This document shows positions 35,061-47,800 of a stretch of DNA of 64,000 bases, one piece after another. The notes under the pieces were generated by a model. The model was given only the letters and a program-made list of their open reading frames with translations, was not told where the DNA came from and did not search any database. The stretch spans positions 15,474,801-15,538,800 of the forward strand of contig NW_027184085.1 of NCBI RefSeq assembly GCF_041296385.1, given 5' to 3'. The stretch is from Aphelocoma coerulescens. Its lineage: Eukaryota > Chordata > Aves > Passeriformes > Corvidae. A program made the translations under genes and the position numbers. Position 1 is the stretch's first letter, and each line of letters begins with the position of its first letter.

Positions 35061-38000
35061 AGAGAGAGTAAAAAGGGAAGAGACATAATTAGCTCCTTTT
35101 CCTTCTTCTCTGCCAGCTTCCATGGAGGTCTTTCTCCCTCCTTCAATGAATCACTGATTTCTCGCTTCCGTTGCTGAAATAAAAAGTTCACACTTTAGCC
35201 TGCTCTTCCTTTTAAGCCTCTCAAGATTTATTGTGTCTCTTTCCCCACCCTCACTCTCCTTGTCTCAAAAGAAATCAGGCCCCTAAATGACCATTTTCTA
35301 ATTGCTAACATGAGTCGTTTACTGAATCACGCGTCTGACTTCAGAGCAAAAGGGATTTTATTGGCATTGCAAAGGTTTCCCCATAAAATCTGTCTGAATA
35401 TTTTGCTGTCTTTTTAATTTTTTTTTAAACTAATGCAGTTTCCCTTGCCAGAAAGGAACAATTTTTCCATTTTCAAGGCTATTTTAAGCAATTTTTCAAG
35501 CTATTATTTTCCTGGAGGGGCATATGTTGTTGTTTTTTCCTATGATTGCATCTCTTCTAGTGGATGTATCATTTCACATACTGAATGTTAGACAGATTCA
35601 TATTTATAGCCTATCACTGACCTGTCAACTCTCCCAGTAATTAACAAACATGTTCCATATGATGTATTATCTTTTAACACCAGAATAAAGCATCAGGAAC
35701 TGACAGGATATGGCCAGCGTGCAAGATATTCTATTTTAATCAGTGTTTAGCATTGTTAAATACCTGTTTTGGAACACAAATGGATGGATCATTTGCTAAG
35801 AGAATGGAGTATCAGAGAAATAGGCACAGAAACACAGTGAGTAGCTCAATAAGAAAACCCAAAACTTCTTTGAAATAGAGGCCGTTAAATAATTCAGATC
35901 AGTGGAATGTCATGGAAAACCTCCTATGCTATTCCATTTGGCATTTGGAGTAAATTTTAGTTTAAACAACTGAAAATGCAGGAAAGAACAAACCGTTCTA
36001 AAATTAGACAGATTCATTAGATTAGGATGTTAAATATATTGTTAACTTCACAACAGAAATTTGAAATTATTTTGTCCAATTATGGTGTTTATTCTGGAGA
36101 GAGTTGGTTCCTAAATTTATGTGTTCAGCTGCTGGGGGTGACATTTAAACAGCCTTAGAAATGAAACCATTAACTGTTAGAATCAATATGTTTTACAATG
36201 TTGTTTATGGTACTTCAGAGTATTTATTCTGCATGTATTTGCAGTGAGTGCAAGGCATTTCAGAAATCTTTTTTTTTGCAAATCTGATATAGGCTTTCCT
36301 TTTGCCAAAGGCTTTTCCTTTTGGTAATTAATTAAAAAAAAAATAGAGAAACAAAACAAAATGTAAAGCAAACCCCTCCTTTCTGTGAATGCCTGACAGC
36401 TTACATGTGTGTCTAAAAAGCCTATGTCAATGTTTGAGTTCTGCCTGGATACAACATGTTATTTCTAAAATTGAAGTTACTTTGATTCCAACAGCTTAAA
36501 TTATAAACAATTTCTATAATATCTTAAAATTTTAGGTTTGAAGACATCTTTTTTTTGTTTTTCTTTTTTCCCTGTCACATGCTGGAAAATAAAGTGAATC
36601 GTCATTTTAGGATCTCTGGTGGGAGTTAAAAATAGTTTGGGGGTTAAACAGGTATAATTAACCCTGAAAAAATAGGTACTGTCTTGAATTTACTCAAGAA
36701 GCTTTCTGCTTAAACCTATTTCTAGCTCGTGACTATGTATATATTGGTTGTAAAATTTTGTGCTTGAGAGCAGAAAGTTCAACATGTGCAGAATTTCATA
36801 TAAAATCTGCTTCTGCCAGCTGCAGTATTCAGGGCAGTACTTGAAACTACTGCAACGCATAGAGTCCTTTTTTATCCTGTGTGATGACAAGGGGGGCATT
36901 TACAAAACGGAGTCCAAATGAAAAGCTGACATAGCTTTTTAGATTATATCTCATTCTTTTTTCTACTTTCTGTATAGCCTTTCTTTTATAGCACAGTTGA
37001 ATCCCTAAATACCCCACTACTTTGTATTGTCAGGTCACCTCTTAGGTTAGCCTGAGAAAGCCTGAGAAAAGTTCCACAGGAAAGATGCACTATTTAACGG
37101 AATTCAATCTGTCCCAATAGATTTGAATCACTAACATAAATGTATGAATGTAGATTATATCTCTGTAATGAGGCCTGAATCATTCTCAGTTACTTCAAAG
37201 GCCTGAAATTCAACCTTCCTTTTTAGCAGCAACAAGCAGACCTTAATGGGTTTCTTTATTAATTGTTCCATTGCTAAGCTTGAAAAGCAGCTACCTTCAG
37301 TACAAGCCCTGGACTAGAAACGGTACCTGCTGCTTCAAAAACAGTGCTTCTGTTTTGCCTTTTACCACTGAAAAGTTCTGTGAAATATCTCCTGCACTAC
37401 AGTTTTATAAAAGATGAATTAAATTGACCCATCTAGAATGAAATAAAGAAAACACTTTCTAAAAAACTTTGTAAAAAGTAGGAAATATATTTTAAGAATT
37501 TTCTTTTTGAGCTGTTTTCTTTCTAAAGAATGTTCAGGGAAATGAGTTGCACAGGTGAATATTAATGAAAAATAGGCAAAATTAAAAAAAAAAACCAATA
37601 CGGCAATAGTTTATGTAATGATTTTGTCTTTTGATCAGCAGGGAGGGATGTTTGGGGGTTTTTGGGTTAGATTTTGGGGTATTTTTTTTTCCTGCTCAGT
37701 AGGTGACATGAATCAGACAAGGAATATTTTAATGTAGTTAGAATAAATATGATTTCCCTTAGTCAAGGCCTTATCTTTTTTGGTGATGTAAATAAGTTCT
37801 GTGTATGTCTTTGAGTGTTAATATAACCAACTCACTCTCAGATGTCATCAGCCCCTCAGTTTAGATTGCTAGATTGCAATCATGAACATTTGCTGCTTAC
37901 AGTATGATGAGAGATGCACATGCATTGGGTCATAGGACCCAATCCTGTTCTTATTCAAGGTGTTGGGAAATATGCCAGTGGTTTCATTGAGAGGGATTTC

Positions 38001-38137
38001 GGCCAGGATTGTCACTACCAGAGAGGCAGCTGTGCCAGAAACAAGATGTAGAATGCCAAATGCCATCAATGGCTCAGATGCCTCCCTCTGTACGTCAATT
38101 CCAAACTGCAGAACTCAGTGTTACTGTAAAACACACA
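35061..38137. other. Upstream flank of FGF10, no gene recognised
   Basis: AT-rich sequence directly 5' of the FGF10 promoter region. AP-1-like words (TGAGTCG, TGAATCA) occur near 35312-35327, and GTTAAAAATAGTTTGGGGGTTAAACAGG near 36625 has the look of a conserved element in two half-repeats (GGGAGTTAAA/GGGGGTTAAA). T/G-rich low complexity occurs near 37645-37690. A divergent non-coding transcript from this promoter is known in human (FGF10-AS1), but I see no splice-defined structure that would prove one here. Confidence 0.5.
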
Positions 38138-38838
38138 ATCACAGAATCGCAGATTCAGTTAAGTTGGAAAAGATCTCTGAGATCATCAAGTCCAACCCAT
38201 GACTGAACACCACTTTGTCAACCAGACCATGCCACATCCAGCCTTTCCTTAAACACGTCCAGGTGACTCCACCACCTCCCTGGGCAGCCCATTCCTATGT
38301 TTAATCACTTTTTCTGTGAAGAAATTCTTCCTAAAGCCCAACCTAAACCTCCCCTGGCACAGCTTAAGGCCATGTCCTCTCTTTTTGTCACTGGTTACTT
38401 GGGAGAAAAGACCAACCCCCACCTGGCTACAACCTCCTTCCAGGCAGTTGTGGAGAGTGATAAGGTCACCCTTGAGCCTCCTTTTCTCCAGGCTAAACAC
38501 CCCCAGCTCCCTCAGCTGCTCCTCACAGGACTTGTGCTCCAGACCCTTCCCCAGCTCCATTGCCCTTCTCTGGACTCACTCCAGCCCCTCAATGTCCTTC
38601 TTGCAGTGAGGGGCCCAGAACTGGACACAGCACTCGAGGTGTGGCCTCACCAGTGCCCAGTACAGGGGGACAATCCCTGCCCTGGTCCTGCTGGCCACAC
38701 TATTGCTGATCCAGGCCACGATACCATTGGCCTTCTTGGCCACCTGGGTACAACTGGCTCATCTGTCAACCAGCACCCCCAGGGCCTTTTCTTCTGGGCC
38801 ACTTTCCAGCCACTCTGCCCCGTGCCTGTAGCACTCAA
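38138..38838 (-). mobile_element. CR1 LINE 3' part (antisense), about 700 bp
   Basis: Plus strand starts AATCACAGAATCGCAGATTCAG, then TAAGTTGGAAAAGATCTCTG, and continues through CTCCCTGGGCAGCCCATTCC, CAACCTAAACCTCCCCTGGC, TTTTCTCCAGGCTAAACACC, GACACAGCACTCGAGGTGTG and CACTATTGCTGATCCAGGCC, to CACTTTCCAGCCACTCTGCC. This is a continuous 5'-truncated CR1 3' end with no large deletion, useful as an internal reference for the damaged copy at 53.6-55.3 kb. Plus-strand open frames of 97 and 182 residues here are antisense shadows. Confidence 0.95.
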
Positions 38839-41800
38839 TCTCTGAATTATGAAGAAAATTGATGGCACCAGCCATCAATAAGACAAGTTGTTTGGTTTGA
38901 CATACAGTGCTACTTGCTGAAATATTTACACTGCAGTTCATGCTCCCTAACAACAGGGACTGAAGGCCACTGCCTTTTACCTAATAAAATATGTCTTAAA
39001 GCTTGAGAGAAAAAATTATAATTCCAAATCTTTTCTTCTGAAAAATCTTCAAAATGATGATTTAATCTCTATGTGTTAGCATTTTGTGTACCTCTGTGAC
39101 ATTAAAAAAGTGTCAAAATACTGGTATTATTCCAACATTATGTACAGAATGAGGGATCAGATAAACTCTTAAGTTGTCAAAGATAAAGACTGGAGGAGGT
39201 GTAACTCATCTGTGTGTTTGTAGCTGAAATAAGACATATAAAATCAGAATACTATTTTAGCTGCCTGTAGTGGGACTTGGTAGTGAGAGCATACTCCCTG
39301 GCTCCTCTGTGTACACTCCTTTCCAACCAGATATCCAAAACTGGAGAAGAACTCAAGCAGACTTTAGCAAAAGTTAATAAAATGAACGTTTTACCATTTC
39401 ATTTTTATTTCAAAACCACTTGTGTTTCTGGGTTAGATGTAACAGAGATATGGAAAATGTGTCTGAGATAAAATGTAGTTCAGCCAGAGCTGGTTCCAGC
39501 CTGGAGTCGGTGGTGAGAATGGCCAAGTGCCCTGCCCAGGGTTGAGTCCTCTATCATATGAGTGAGACACTACTCACTCTCTGAGATCCGGTGGAAGAAC
39601 AAAGAGTTGGCTAGGCTAGCACTTCCACAGGTGATAAGTAATGATTAACTGGAATATACCCTGTTTCATGTTTTTCTTTTGAGAAACACAAACACAAGGT
39701 AGAAGCCCTTAGGACTACACAGGTCATCATCTTGTGAATAGACATATAAATTGTGGGACCAAGAGGGCTTTGCCACATTACTTGGATTGATAGTATGTGT
39801 GTCTCTCTCATGGATGCATTGGCAAAACTGTCTGAATGCTGTGCTTCAAGCAAAAAAATTAAGAAAGGGGTTTAGTCTCTCTAAAATGCTTATTATAGTT
39901 ATTCCCTCAAAATACATTTATAGTTACTAGTGTCTGCCAAAATTACAAAGAGATGTATGACATTTGAAAATAACGGTATGATTTTTGTTTGGTAAATACA
40001 GCTATTAAGAGAAGACTAAGTAAAAAATGCATTCTGTGAAGGTCAGCAAGAGGAGTTTACAGACCCCCAGACACTGAGCTGCAGCACCATAAATAGCTAT
40101 GTGTGTGGGTTGGACAATGACTGTGTTTAGTAATGGTCCGCTGGCAGCCAGTTTTGCCTCTCTGTGGCACAAATATAATCAAAAAGGCAGTATTTTCAAG
40201 GAGGTACTTTAATCTTAGAGGACTTGTTTTTCTGTTTTCATATTACTATGAATGGGGACCACTTAGGTTCTCATATAAATGTGAGCAGTTGATAACAAAA
40301 CAGCCAGAAACAGCCAAGAAGAGGCAAATGTCCATTAGACCTTTGCAAATTATTTTCTCCTCCCACTCAGTGTCATCTAAGCCTACATTTTCAATGGAGA
40401 ATCCTACCAAAGCTTTGAGGAAATAATTCCTGCGTTCTGACATACATTCCACATAAATCTATGCACCTGTGAGTATTATATGTAATGTGAAATGTTAGTG
40501 GTAATGATTCCCCTCCCTGTTACTGTTTTATCTAATTATTTATACAACTTTTTCTCAAGATACACTGTAAACATTTTCACTAGTCTGGGATCAATGAACT
40601 TCATTCAGGTGGAACAAGATGTCAGCTCATTGGTGACAATGAAGCTTCCATTCCCTGGAAAAAACTTTCCAGAAACAGAGATAATTTGGTACTCAAATAT
40701 CATCTTTGGATCTTAGAGTGGTGTCTGTTTACTGGAAAAAGGTTTGTTTTTTTTTTTTTTTTTTTTTGTGGAGGATGTGACAGATAAAAGCAAAAAAGTT
40801 ACACATACTTTTTCACACACAGGGGGATGTACCCTGAAAAGTGCTAACTGTCCAGTACTCTACCTGCATCCAACCACAACCCCTTTCAGAAAGGCAACAA
40901 AGCCATACTAAAACTCCACAGCTCCATCCGTCTTGAGTGCTCCTGAAAGGGAGTGAATAAGTCACTTCCAGGCTTTGCTCGTGGAACTATTTGAAACAGA
41001 GCTGACAGCTAGGAACATCAGCCCAACAGCTGAACACGCTTGCCTCACCACAGGCGACCAGGGTAGCCAGCTGGGCTCCCTCTGAGCTGGTTAATAGCTC
41101 ACACATTGCAGGGGGAGCTCACACATTGCCTCTTCTTTGTCAGTTAATTTGTAGCAGTCACTGGGATAACTTCTGTGAGTAAGCACCTCTCAGCGTGAGG
41201 AAGGGAGATGGAAGCAGGCCCTTGGCATGGCCGAGAAGGAAGGGACAGCTCCCTGTGGCTCCCACTGTGCAGGCCAGGCTGGAGCTGGTGCTCAGCCAGG
41301 CTGGGCAGGTGTCAGCTTTCCTGAGCATGGCATCACCCAGGAGATGTGTAGCACAGGGTCTCTCACATGGTACATTCCACCTGCATTTCCACGAAATTCC
41401 TGTGCAGGGTTGGACACCACCTCTCTGAAAACTATACCTTTTCACATATATGTGACAAACGTGTTTCACCAAAGGCAACATGAAGACAAGAACCAAAAGT
41501 GGAGTCAGTTTGAACATGTGGGATTTTTTCCTAAAAGCTTTGCAGCTTAGGACATACAGTACCCCTAATACTGTTTGTAAGAACATGATGACTCAGATAT
41601 AATTGCCCAGCTAGATACACTCTATTATTTAGTCCTGGATTTCAAAAAGGATAGCCAGACTCTGCTGCTTTCTAGGCTCTGTATCAAAGAATGAGTCCCC
41701 CAAAGTCAGTTTATTGCTGAGTTGTGATCTTTTAAAAGATGATTTTTGTCTGTTATGGGGTACTCTCCAACAGCTGATTATGGTTTTGAAAATGCAGCTT

Positions 41801-42245
41801 AATTAGTTCTGTGTTTATTAGCAGATTGTTTAACTTTTTATTAAGATCAAACACAGAGACAGAGGATGACAATATGGTATCTTCTTTCTAGCATTATTTA
41901 AAATGTTTGCAGCATGTTAAAGATTTAAGCAACTTTCTGAAGAGCAGTCATCCATTCTTCAAGGCTTAAGGAGATTATTTTTCTTTATGGAATATGGGTA
42001 ACAACTGGCCACACAGATCCAAATCATTGCAGATCTTACCATGTTGCCAGTTACTGATGATAATGATTTGCTCCTAAATCCCAGATTCAGTAAAATTGAC
42101 ATCACATATCGTGTATCCTACATGTAGTTCAAAGCAAGGAACTTTGAAAATGACACACATTTTTTTTTGCATGCCAATAATTGGTAAAATACCTTCCCTG
42201 GATATTTCTAAATACAAACAATACTGCTGCTGCAGTTCTTCTCTT
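38839..42245. other. Intergenic stretch, no gene recognised
   Basis: Mostly unique AT-rich DNA. T21 lies at 40747-40767. A GC-richer block at about 40990-41430 gives overlapping open frames of 77-142 residues in three frames, with no family resemblance, so they look compositional. This block may be an unrecognised old repeat. Confidence 0.5.
40747..40767. repeat. T21 homopolymer
   Basis: An uninterrupted run of 21 T preceded by ggtttg. No retrogene was recognised on either side. Confidence 0.85.
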
Positions 42246-42349
42246 TTGGTGTTGTTTTTTTGTTTGCTTGGTTGGTTTTTTGGTCTTTTGTTGTTTGGTT
42301 GGTTGGGTTGGTTTTGGTGGTTTGGTTTGGTTTGGTTTTTTTTTTTGGT
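42246..42349. repeat. G/T-only low-complexity tract (GGTTT/TTGG repeats)
   Basis: About 100 bp almost free of A and C on the plus strand, built from ttggttgg, ggtttggttt and T-runs. The complementary strand is A/C-rich and yields Lys/Gln/Pro/Thr-rich spurious frames. The pattern is not the telomeric TTAGGG. GG runs are mostly two long, so only weak two-layer quadruplexes are possible. Confidence 0.85.
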
Positions 42350-43954
42350 ACATCTCAGAGATATGTATCCCCTAAAGCAGACTGGGATTTGTAATACCAA
42401 GAGACATTAATGATCATAACAAGCAATAGAAACCTGTATATAGAGTATAAACTCATTCTGAGTAGCTTTCGAAAGTGTACAAGAACTTCATGCACCCAGA
42501 GAATGGAGAATGTCAAAGAAGGAGGGTTTACATCCATCCTTTCTCTTCTTCTCTGCTTGTGATGCTGCCTTGCCTCTCATATTCCATCCAGCTCTGAATC
42601 ATCAAGTTCTCCTACTCATGTGATTGCTGTGAAAAGAATGTAATCTTGGAGCCATTTCTATCTTTCTAAATGATATAAACAGAAAAGGGCAAGTTATTTA
42701 GTTGTGGCAAATGTTCACTGTTGATTACAAAAAGCACTACTTACATTCAAAATCCTTTCTAAGCAGAGAGCATATGGAAGGACTGAATAGGTAGGCTAAC
42801 TTACAACATCCACAAATTAAATATGGGTAAAAAGATTTGCTTAGCTTCTGAGGCATCTAAGACCAGTGCTTTTAATGTCTTCTGAACTTCTGTGAGTCTG
42901 TTGTACAAACAGTTTAACAAAACAGTGATGACCCTTGCTTCAGACTGCGTCAGCTTGGCTTTGCTTGTTGGTGCTTGTGTCAGATATACATCAAAAGGCA
43001 GAAAACACTTCAGCTAATTAACAATTCTATTAGTTAATTAGTTAGTTAGCTAGTAAAGTGACAGATTAATTTCCTTCAAAAAACTCTAGGCATGAGAGAG
43101 AACTAGCTAGGTTCAAGGTTATTAAATGGCAATTTTAAAAAATTAAAAGCATTTACAAATAATGTATTGATTCAAACCCTTAAATTTGATTACCAAAAAA
43201 TCTTTCTAATCATGGCCTCCTATGGACATGCATATGACTTTGTCAAGAAATCATGTCATCAGATAAACCACCAGAAGTCATCTTTCTGAGGAAAAGGACA
43301 AGAGGGAACTAAAGCTCTTTGTTTCTCTGTGGTTTGCAGTAAATTGTGCTCCTCCAGAAGTCTGAGACAGGTAGCTTGTGCATAACTGTAGTGTTCCCTG
43401 GTGGCCTTCAGAGGAAATGTCTTGCAATTGTTTAATATCATTAGATGGGAGCTAGGGAGTAGCCATGCCTCCTCCAAAATGTAAACTTGTCTTTGAAGAC
43501 ATGTTTAGAAACTCACAGTATTGTGGACCCTGAAAAGAGCCTATTCTATTCCTGTCATGAAATGTTGGCAGAGAAATGGAGGCTGGGATGTTGTCTCCCA
43601 ATATTTTGATTGATGAATGACACATGTAGATGCCATTTCAGAACACTGAATAGAGCCAGGAGCAGGGAGTGGCCTGCCACCTAGAATGACTACATCCAGA
43701 CTGGACTTCTCACAAAAGCAAATCAGTCAACATCAGCTAATGTGTAAAACGTATTGTCCTCTACAACAGGAGCAAGTGTTATATACAAGCCATATCTATG
43801 AAGAGGTCACTATTGGGACTGATGTCAGAAAAGTAAATACAAGTCAACTCACGAAATCATTACATAGAAGATACAAATAAGGTCCTCTAATCTGTTAGAA
43901 ATCTTTAGCCAAAACTGGGCTTGGCCCTGCAAAACTTTGAGATCTTTGCTAGCC
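42350..43954. other. Intergenic stretch, no gene recognised
   Basis: Unique AT-rich DNA. A short TTAG/TTAA tetranucleotide array lies at 43028-43053 (attagttaattagttagtta). No exon or named repeat was seen. Confidence 0.5.
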
Positions 43955-44822
43955 TTCTAGAAAATTTCTTAGACGATACAAAACTGGGAGGAGTGGCTGG
44001 TACCCTGGAGAGCTGTGCAGCCCTTCAGAAGGACCTCAGCAGGTTGGAGACAGGGGCGAGAACTGTCTGAACAGAGGCAAATGCAGGGTCCTGCACATGA
44101 GCAAGGAGTAACCCCGTGCACCAGTACAGGCTGGGGGCTGACCTGCTGGAAAGGTCTTCAGAGAAGGACTTGGGGGTCCTGGTGGACAACAAGCTGTCCC
44201 TGAGCCAGCAGTGTGTCCTTGCGGCCAAGAAGGCCAGTGGCATCCTGAGGTGCATTAGGAAGAACATTGACAGCTGCTCAAAGAAGGTGATCCTGCTCCT
44301 CTGTTCCGCCCTTGTGAGGCCATGTCTGGAGTGCTGTGTCCAGCTCTAGGCTCCTCAGAACGAGAGAGACTTGAAACTCCTGGAGTGAGTCTGGGAGAGA
44401 GCTGCAAAGATGACCAAGGGCCTGGAGCATCTCTCTTATGAGAAAAGGGTCTGGGAGCTGGGCCTGTTCAGCCTCGAGAAGAGGTGACAGAGAGGAGACC
44501 TCATCAATGTCTGTCAGTGTCTGCAGGGAGGGGCCAGAGGAGGGAGCAGGCTCTGCTCAGCAGTGTCTGAGGGCACAAGATACAATGGGCAGAAACTGAT
44601 GCACAGGAAGTTCCACCTGAACATGAGGAAGAACTTCTTTACTGTGCAGGTGACCACACACTGGAACAGGTTGCCTGTAGAGGTTCTGGAGTCTCCCTCA
44701 TTGGAGATACTCAAGAACCCTCTGGACAAAACCCTGAGTAACATGTTATAAGTATAGCCGGGAGGTTGGACCAGGTGACCCACCATGGTCCCTTGCAACC
44801 TTACTCGTTCTGAGATTCATTG
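43955..44822 (+). mobile_element. CR1 LINE 3' part (sense) retaining the RT DD motif
   Basis: Starts at the reverse-transcriptase active-site block (TTTCTTAGACGATACAAAAC, reading F-L-D-D-T-K-L-G-G in the CR1 frame) and runs on through GTGCAGCCCTTCAGAAGGAC, GACTTGGGGGTCCTGGTGGA, CTTGCGGCCAAGAAGGCCAG, CTCCTCTGTTCCGCCCTTGTG and CACACTGGAACAGGTTGCCTG. It ends near GGTCCCTTGCAACCTTACTCG and TTCTGAGATTCA, a normal CR1 3' terminus. Long pieces of the frame stay open (for example 44116-44349 and 44563-44751), so it is less decayed than the other copies and belongs to a different subfamily from those at 6.8 and 38.1 kb. Confidence 0.93.
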
Positions 44823-47800
44823 TGGTTCTTATGCCTGTGCTTTAGCAGCTGCATATTCCAGTAAATTTCAACATGACAGCACCCATTTTCAAAGCTACAT
44901 GTGCAGTTAAGTACTCTTAGGGCAGATTTATTCATAATTTCCTACTCATACTTTCAGCTAGCCTGTAAAAATTTTCTCAGATGCTGAATTCTTTTTCCAG
45001 AAGTCTGGGTATCAGGAGTGAGATGATAAACACTTTTAAGATAGCAAAAAATACCCAAAATGAAAGACTCAGAAAATTTTTTTTTGAGAAGCACTTTTTC
45101 AAGTCTGAAAGACACTGACATTTTCATAACTGGAAAGAATGGTATCAAATTAGCCATTATATGTATCCTCTCAGGAGAAATTCATTATTACGTGCTCAGT
45201 GTTCATTTATTTTGGAGTGCACTGGAAAGAACTAGTAGGTTGTATGATCATTTTCATAGGAAGTTTCAAAAGGAAGTTAGGAATTTGTTGGGTTGTTCTA
45301 GGTTGACCTGATCTGGTGTAAGGACCTGTTTAAATGATTGCTGGATTCTTTATCTATAGTTTTTTCTGATTTTGAAGAAAACAAATAGATTTAAATCAAA
45401 AGCTTAACAAAATGCTTGCATTACTAAGTGACAGCTCCTGCAAAACTACAGTCCAAGGAAGAACCGAACAAGCTCTCTCATCCTTTCACAATAATTTATT
45501 TTCCATTTCTTCTCATGAGGATCCTCTCTCTAAAACTCTTAATTCTGCTAAACTTGGAGAATAAACAGGACTCAAATTTCAGTTGATGCTGGGCAGATGA
45601 CTTCAACAGATTCTGTGTGGTTTTCCTGCACTGACCAAACTGCAGAAGATACATCAGTGTGTGGCAATTCTAGAAATTCCCTGGAAATTCCCAGTACTGA
45701 CTAAGGAAGACAGTAATTATTGCTCATTCAATGTATGCTGATTCTTTTTTTCACTAGAATTGTATTTTTTCCAGTATTGTATAATTGTGTCATGGGTGCA
45801 CATCCACTAAGAATTTGATTTAGCATTTTGTTTTACACAGTACACTGAATACTTGTGAGACAGTATGAGTGTTTGATCACATCTTAGTGAAAAAGATCAA
45901 TACTGTAACAGGAAAAGGCTTCTATTTTTTATTTCTAATCCTTGGGGTTTTTTCTAGCTAAGTAAGGGTTTGCTCTCTGGTAAAAAAAAAAAAAAAAAGG
46001 AAAGAATGCTAACAATCCATTAAATTCTGGGACATGAATTTCCCCTAGATTAAAAATGACATTTGCTTTAAGTACTGTTTTTTTTTTCCATAATAATTTC
46101 TGTGTGATTTTGATTTAGAAAGACAAGTGAACACCATTTAAAGTCCTCAAGACTAACTATTGCATTACTGTGTCATATGAATAACTTTGCTTGTTAAGTG
46201 AACATTTGTAACCAATTAGTCTGAAGAATGCATCCTTAGAGCTGAGAAAAAGAGGACCTCATCAACTACCCTTGTTCTGCTGTCTTGGGCATGGGTCTGC
46301 TGTGACAGCATAAGTTGAGCTGTGTGTGATGCACCAAGGTCTTTAGCTGGGGGTGGTGGTAGCAGATAATAGTAGGTAGCCTAAGTACCTTTAACTCCCC
46401 TAGTACTGAGCTAGAGGAGGAATCTTTTGCTGGTGATATTATTAGCCTTCATAGAAAGGGGATAGTTAGTCACTATCTCCAAGATATCGACATGCTAGCT
46501 TACTCAGAGTGGCTTCTCGTGTCATGATGCTGTTTATTTGCCACTCTTACTCAAGGCAACATTACCAATCCAGGTCCTGTAAGTCATCCAAGACCAGTTC
46601 TGAGGCCTCTTTACTCATAGAACCTCTGCCGGTTTGAACTGTGTCAAAAATTTGACTGTGCTAATGGTATTGAGCCAGATTTTGTGCTATTTTCTATGAA
46701 GATAATGGATATGAGAAACAGAGAATTACACCAAGGATCGCATAATCAGATATCCAGCATTTAAACAAATAATTGAATAATAAAAGCCCAGGAAGCTGTA
46801 ATTTATACTGAATCAAACTCTTCAGGAGTGTTTGTGCATACATACACCCTCACTCCCCACCCCTCCTAGCAGTAGCTTTCTGCAACTTTCTAGGAATTAG
46901 CTGTAATAAGTGTGACAGCAGGTTAAGGTACTAAGAACCTGAACTAGACACAGACAATGTTTGACTCAGATTAGTTGTGGATTATAACTTGACTGTCAGA
47001 ATGCAATTTCTTAATGGTAAGTGTAAGATACATAAAACATTCATTTTATGAGAAAATGTATGAACTACAAAGTTGGAATCTGAGCTGAAACACTGCCAGA
47101 ACTGCCAAAAATTACATTGTATCTGGAGGCACCTTCATGTCAAGAGTGAGCTCTGTTTCTGCGCAATGCAGCTACTGTGAGAATCTGTTCCTAGTAAAGG
47201 GTTTCAGCACTTGTGATGTTCGTCATCACAGTCCCTAAGTATCAGCTGCTTGGTTCCCCTAGAAGAAGCTACAGCTTGATGCATCTAATTTGTTGTCTGT
47301 ATAGATAAGAGAAAGCATTCTGTTGCAGTTACCACTCTGTACGAGGCCAAGGTGCTGTTTCCATACAGGAAGATCCCTTCTTCTCATTTGAATTTATAGG
47401 CACTTCAGGTAAATCTTTGTTCAAATTAAGTAGGAAGCAATAACTTAAAACAGATCTGAAAACAGAAGTGATCACTTTTCACCCACAGTTCTTACTAATG
47501 TGATAGGACTTTTTGTTTCAAATCCTTCTTCCTAAAGCATCTACAGTAAAAAAAAAAGGGCTTAAATCACATTAGGTGAAATCTCTCTTCTGAATCAATT
47601 CTAATGTAATTTTTCTACTTTATGTGCATATGTACAGAAAAACACCAGCTGTGGCCTAAGGCTAAACGTTCTAGAAGATCTGGGTTCCAGTTATTACTCC
47701 ATGGTATGTTTAGGCATTTTATGACTACCTAATGAAAAATGAATCAGCAGCAGTTCAAGCAGGCATTGATATTCAAGTATCTTAATTTTCAATCAATTTG

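Noticed and set aside
38297..38845. Plus-strand 182-residue open frame
   Set aside because: Antisense shadow of the CR1 copy at 38138-38838.
41158..41586. 142-residue minus-strand open frame as a gene
   Set aside because: No domain, no plausible start context, and it competes with frames on the other strand in a GC-richer block.
42246..42349. Interstitial telomeric repeat
   Set aside because: The unit is GGTTT/TTGG, not TTAGGG.
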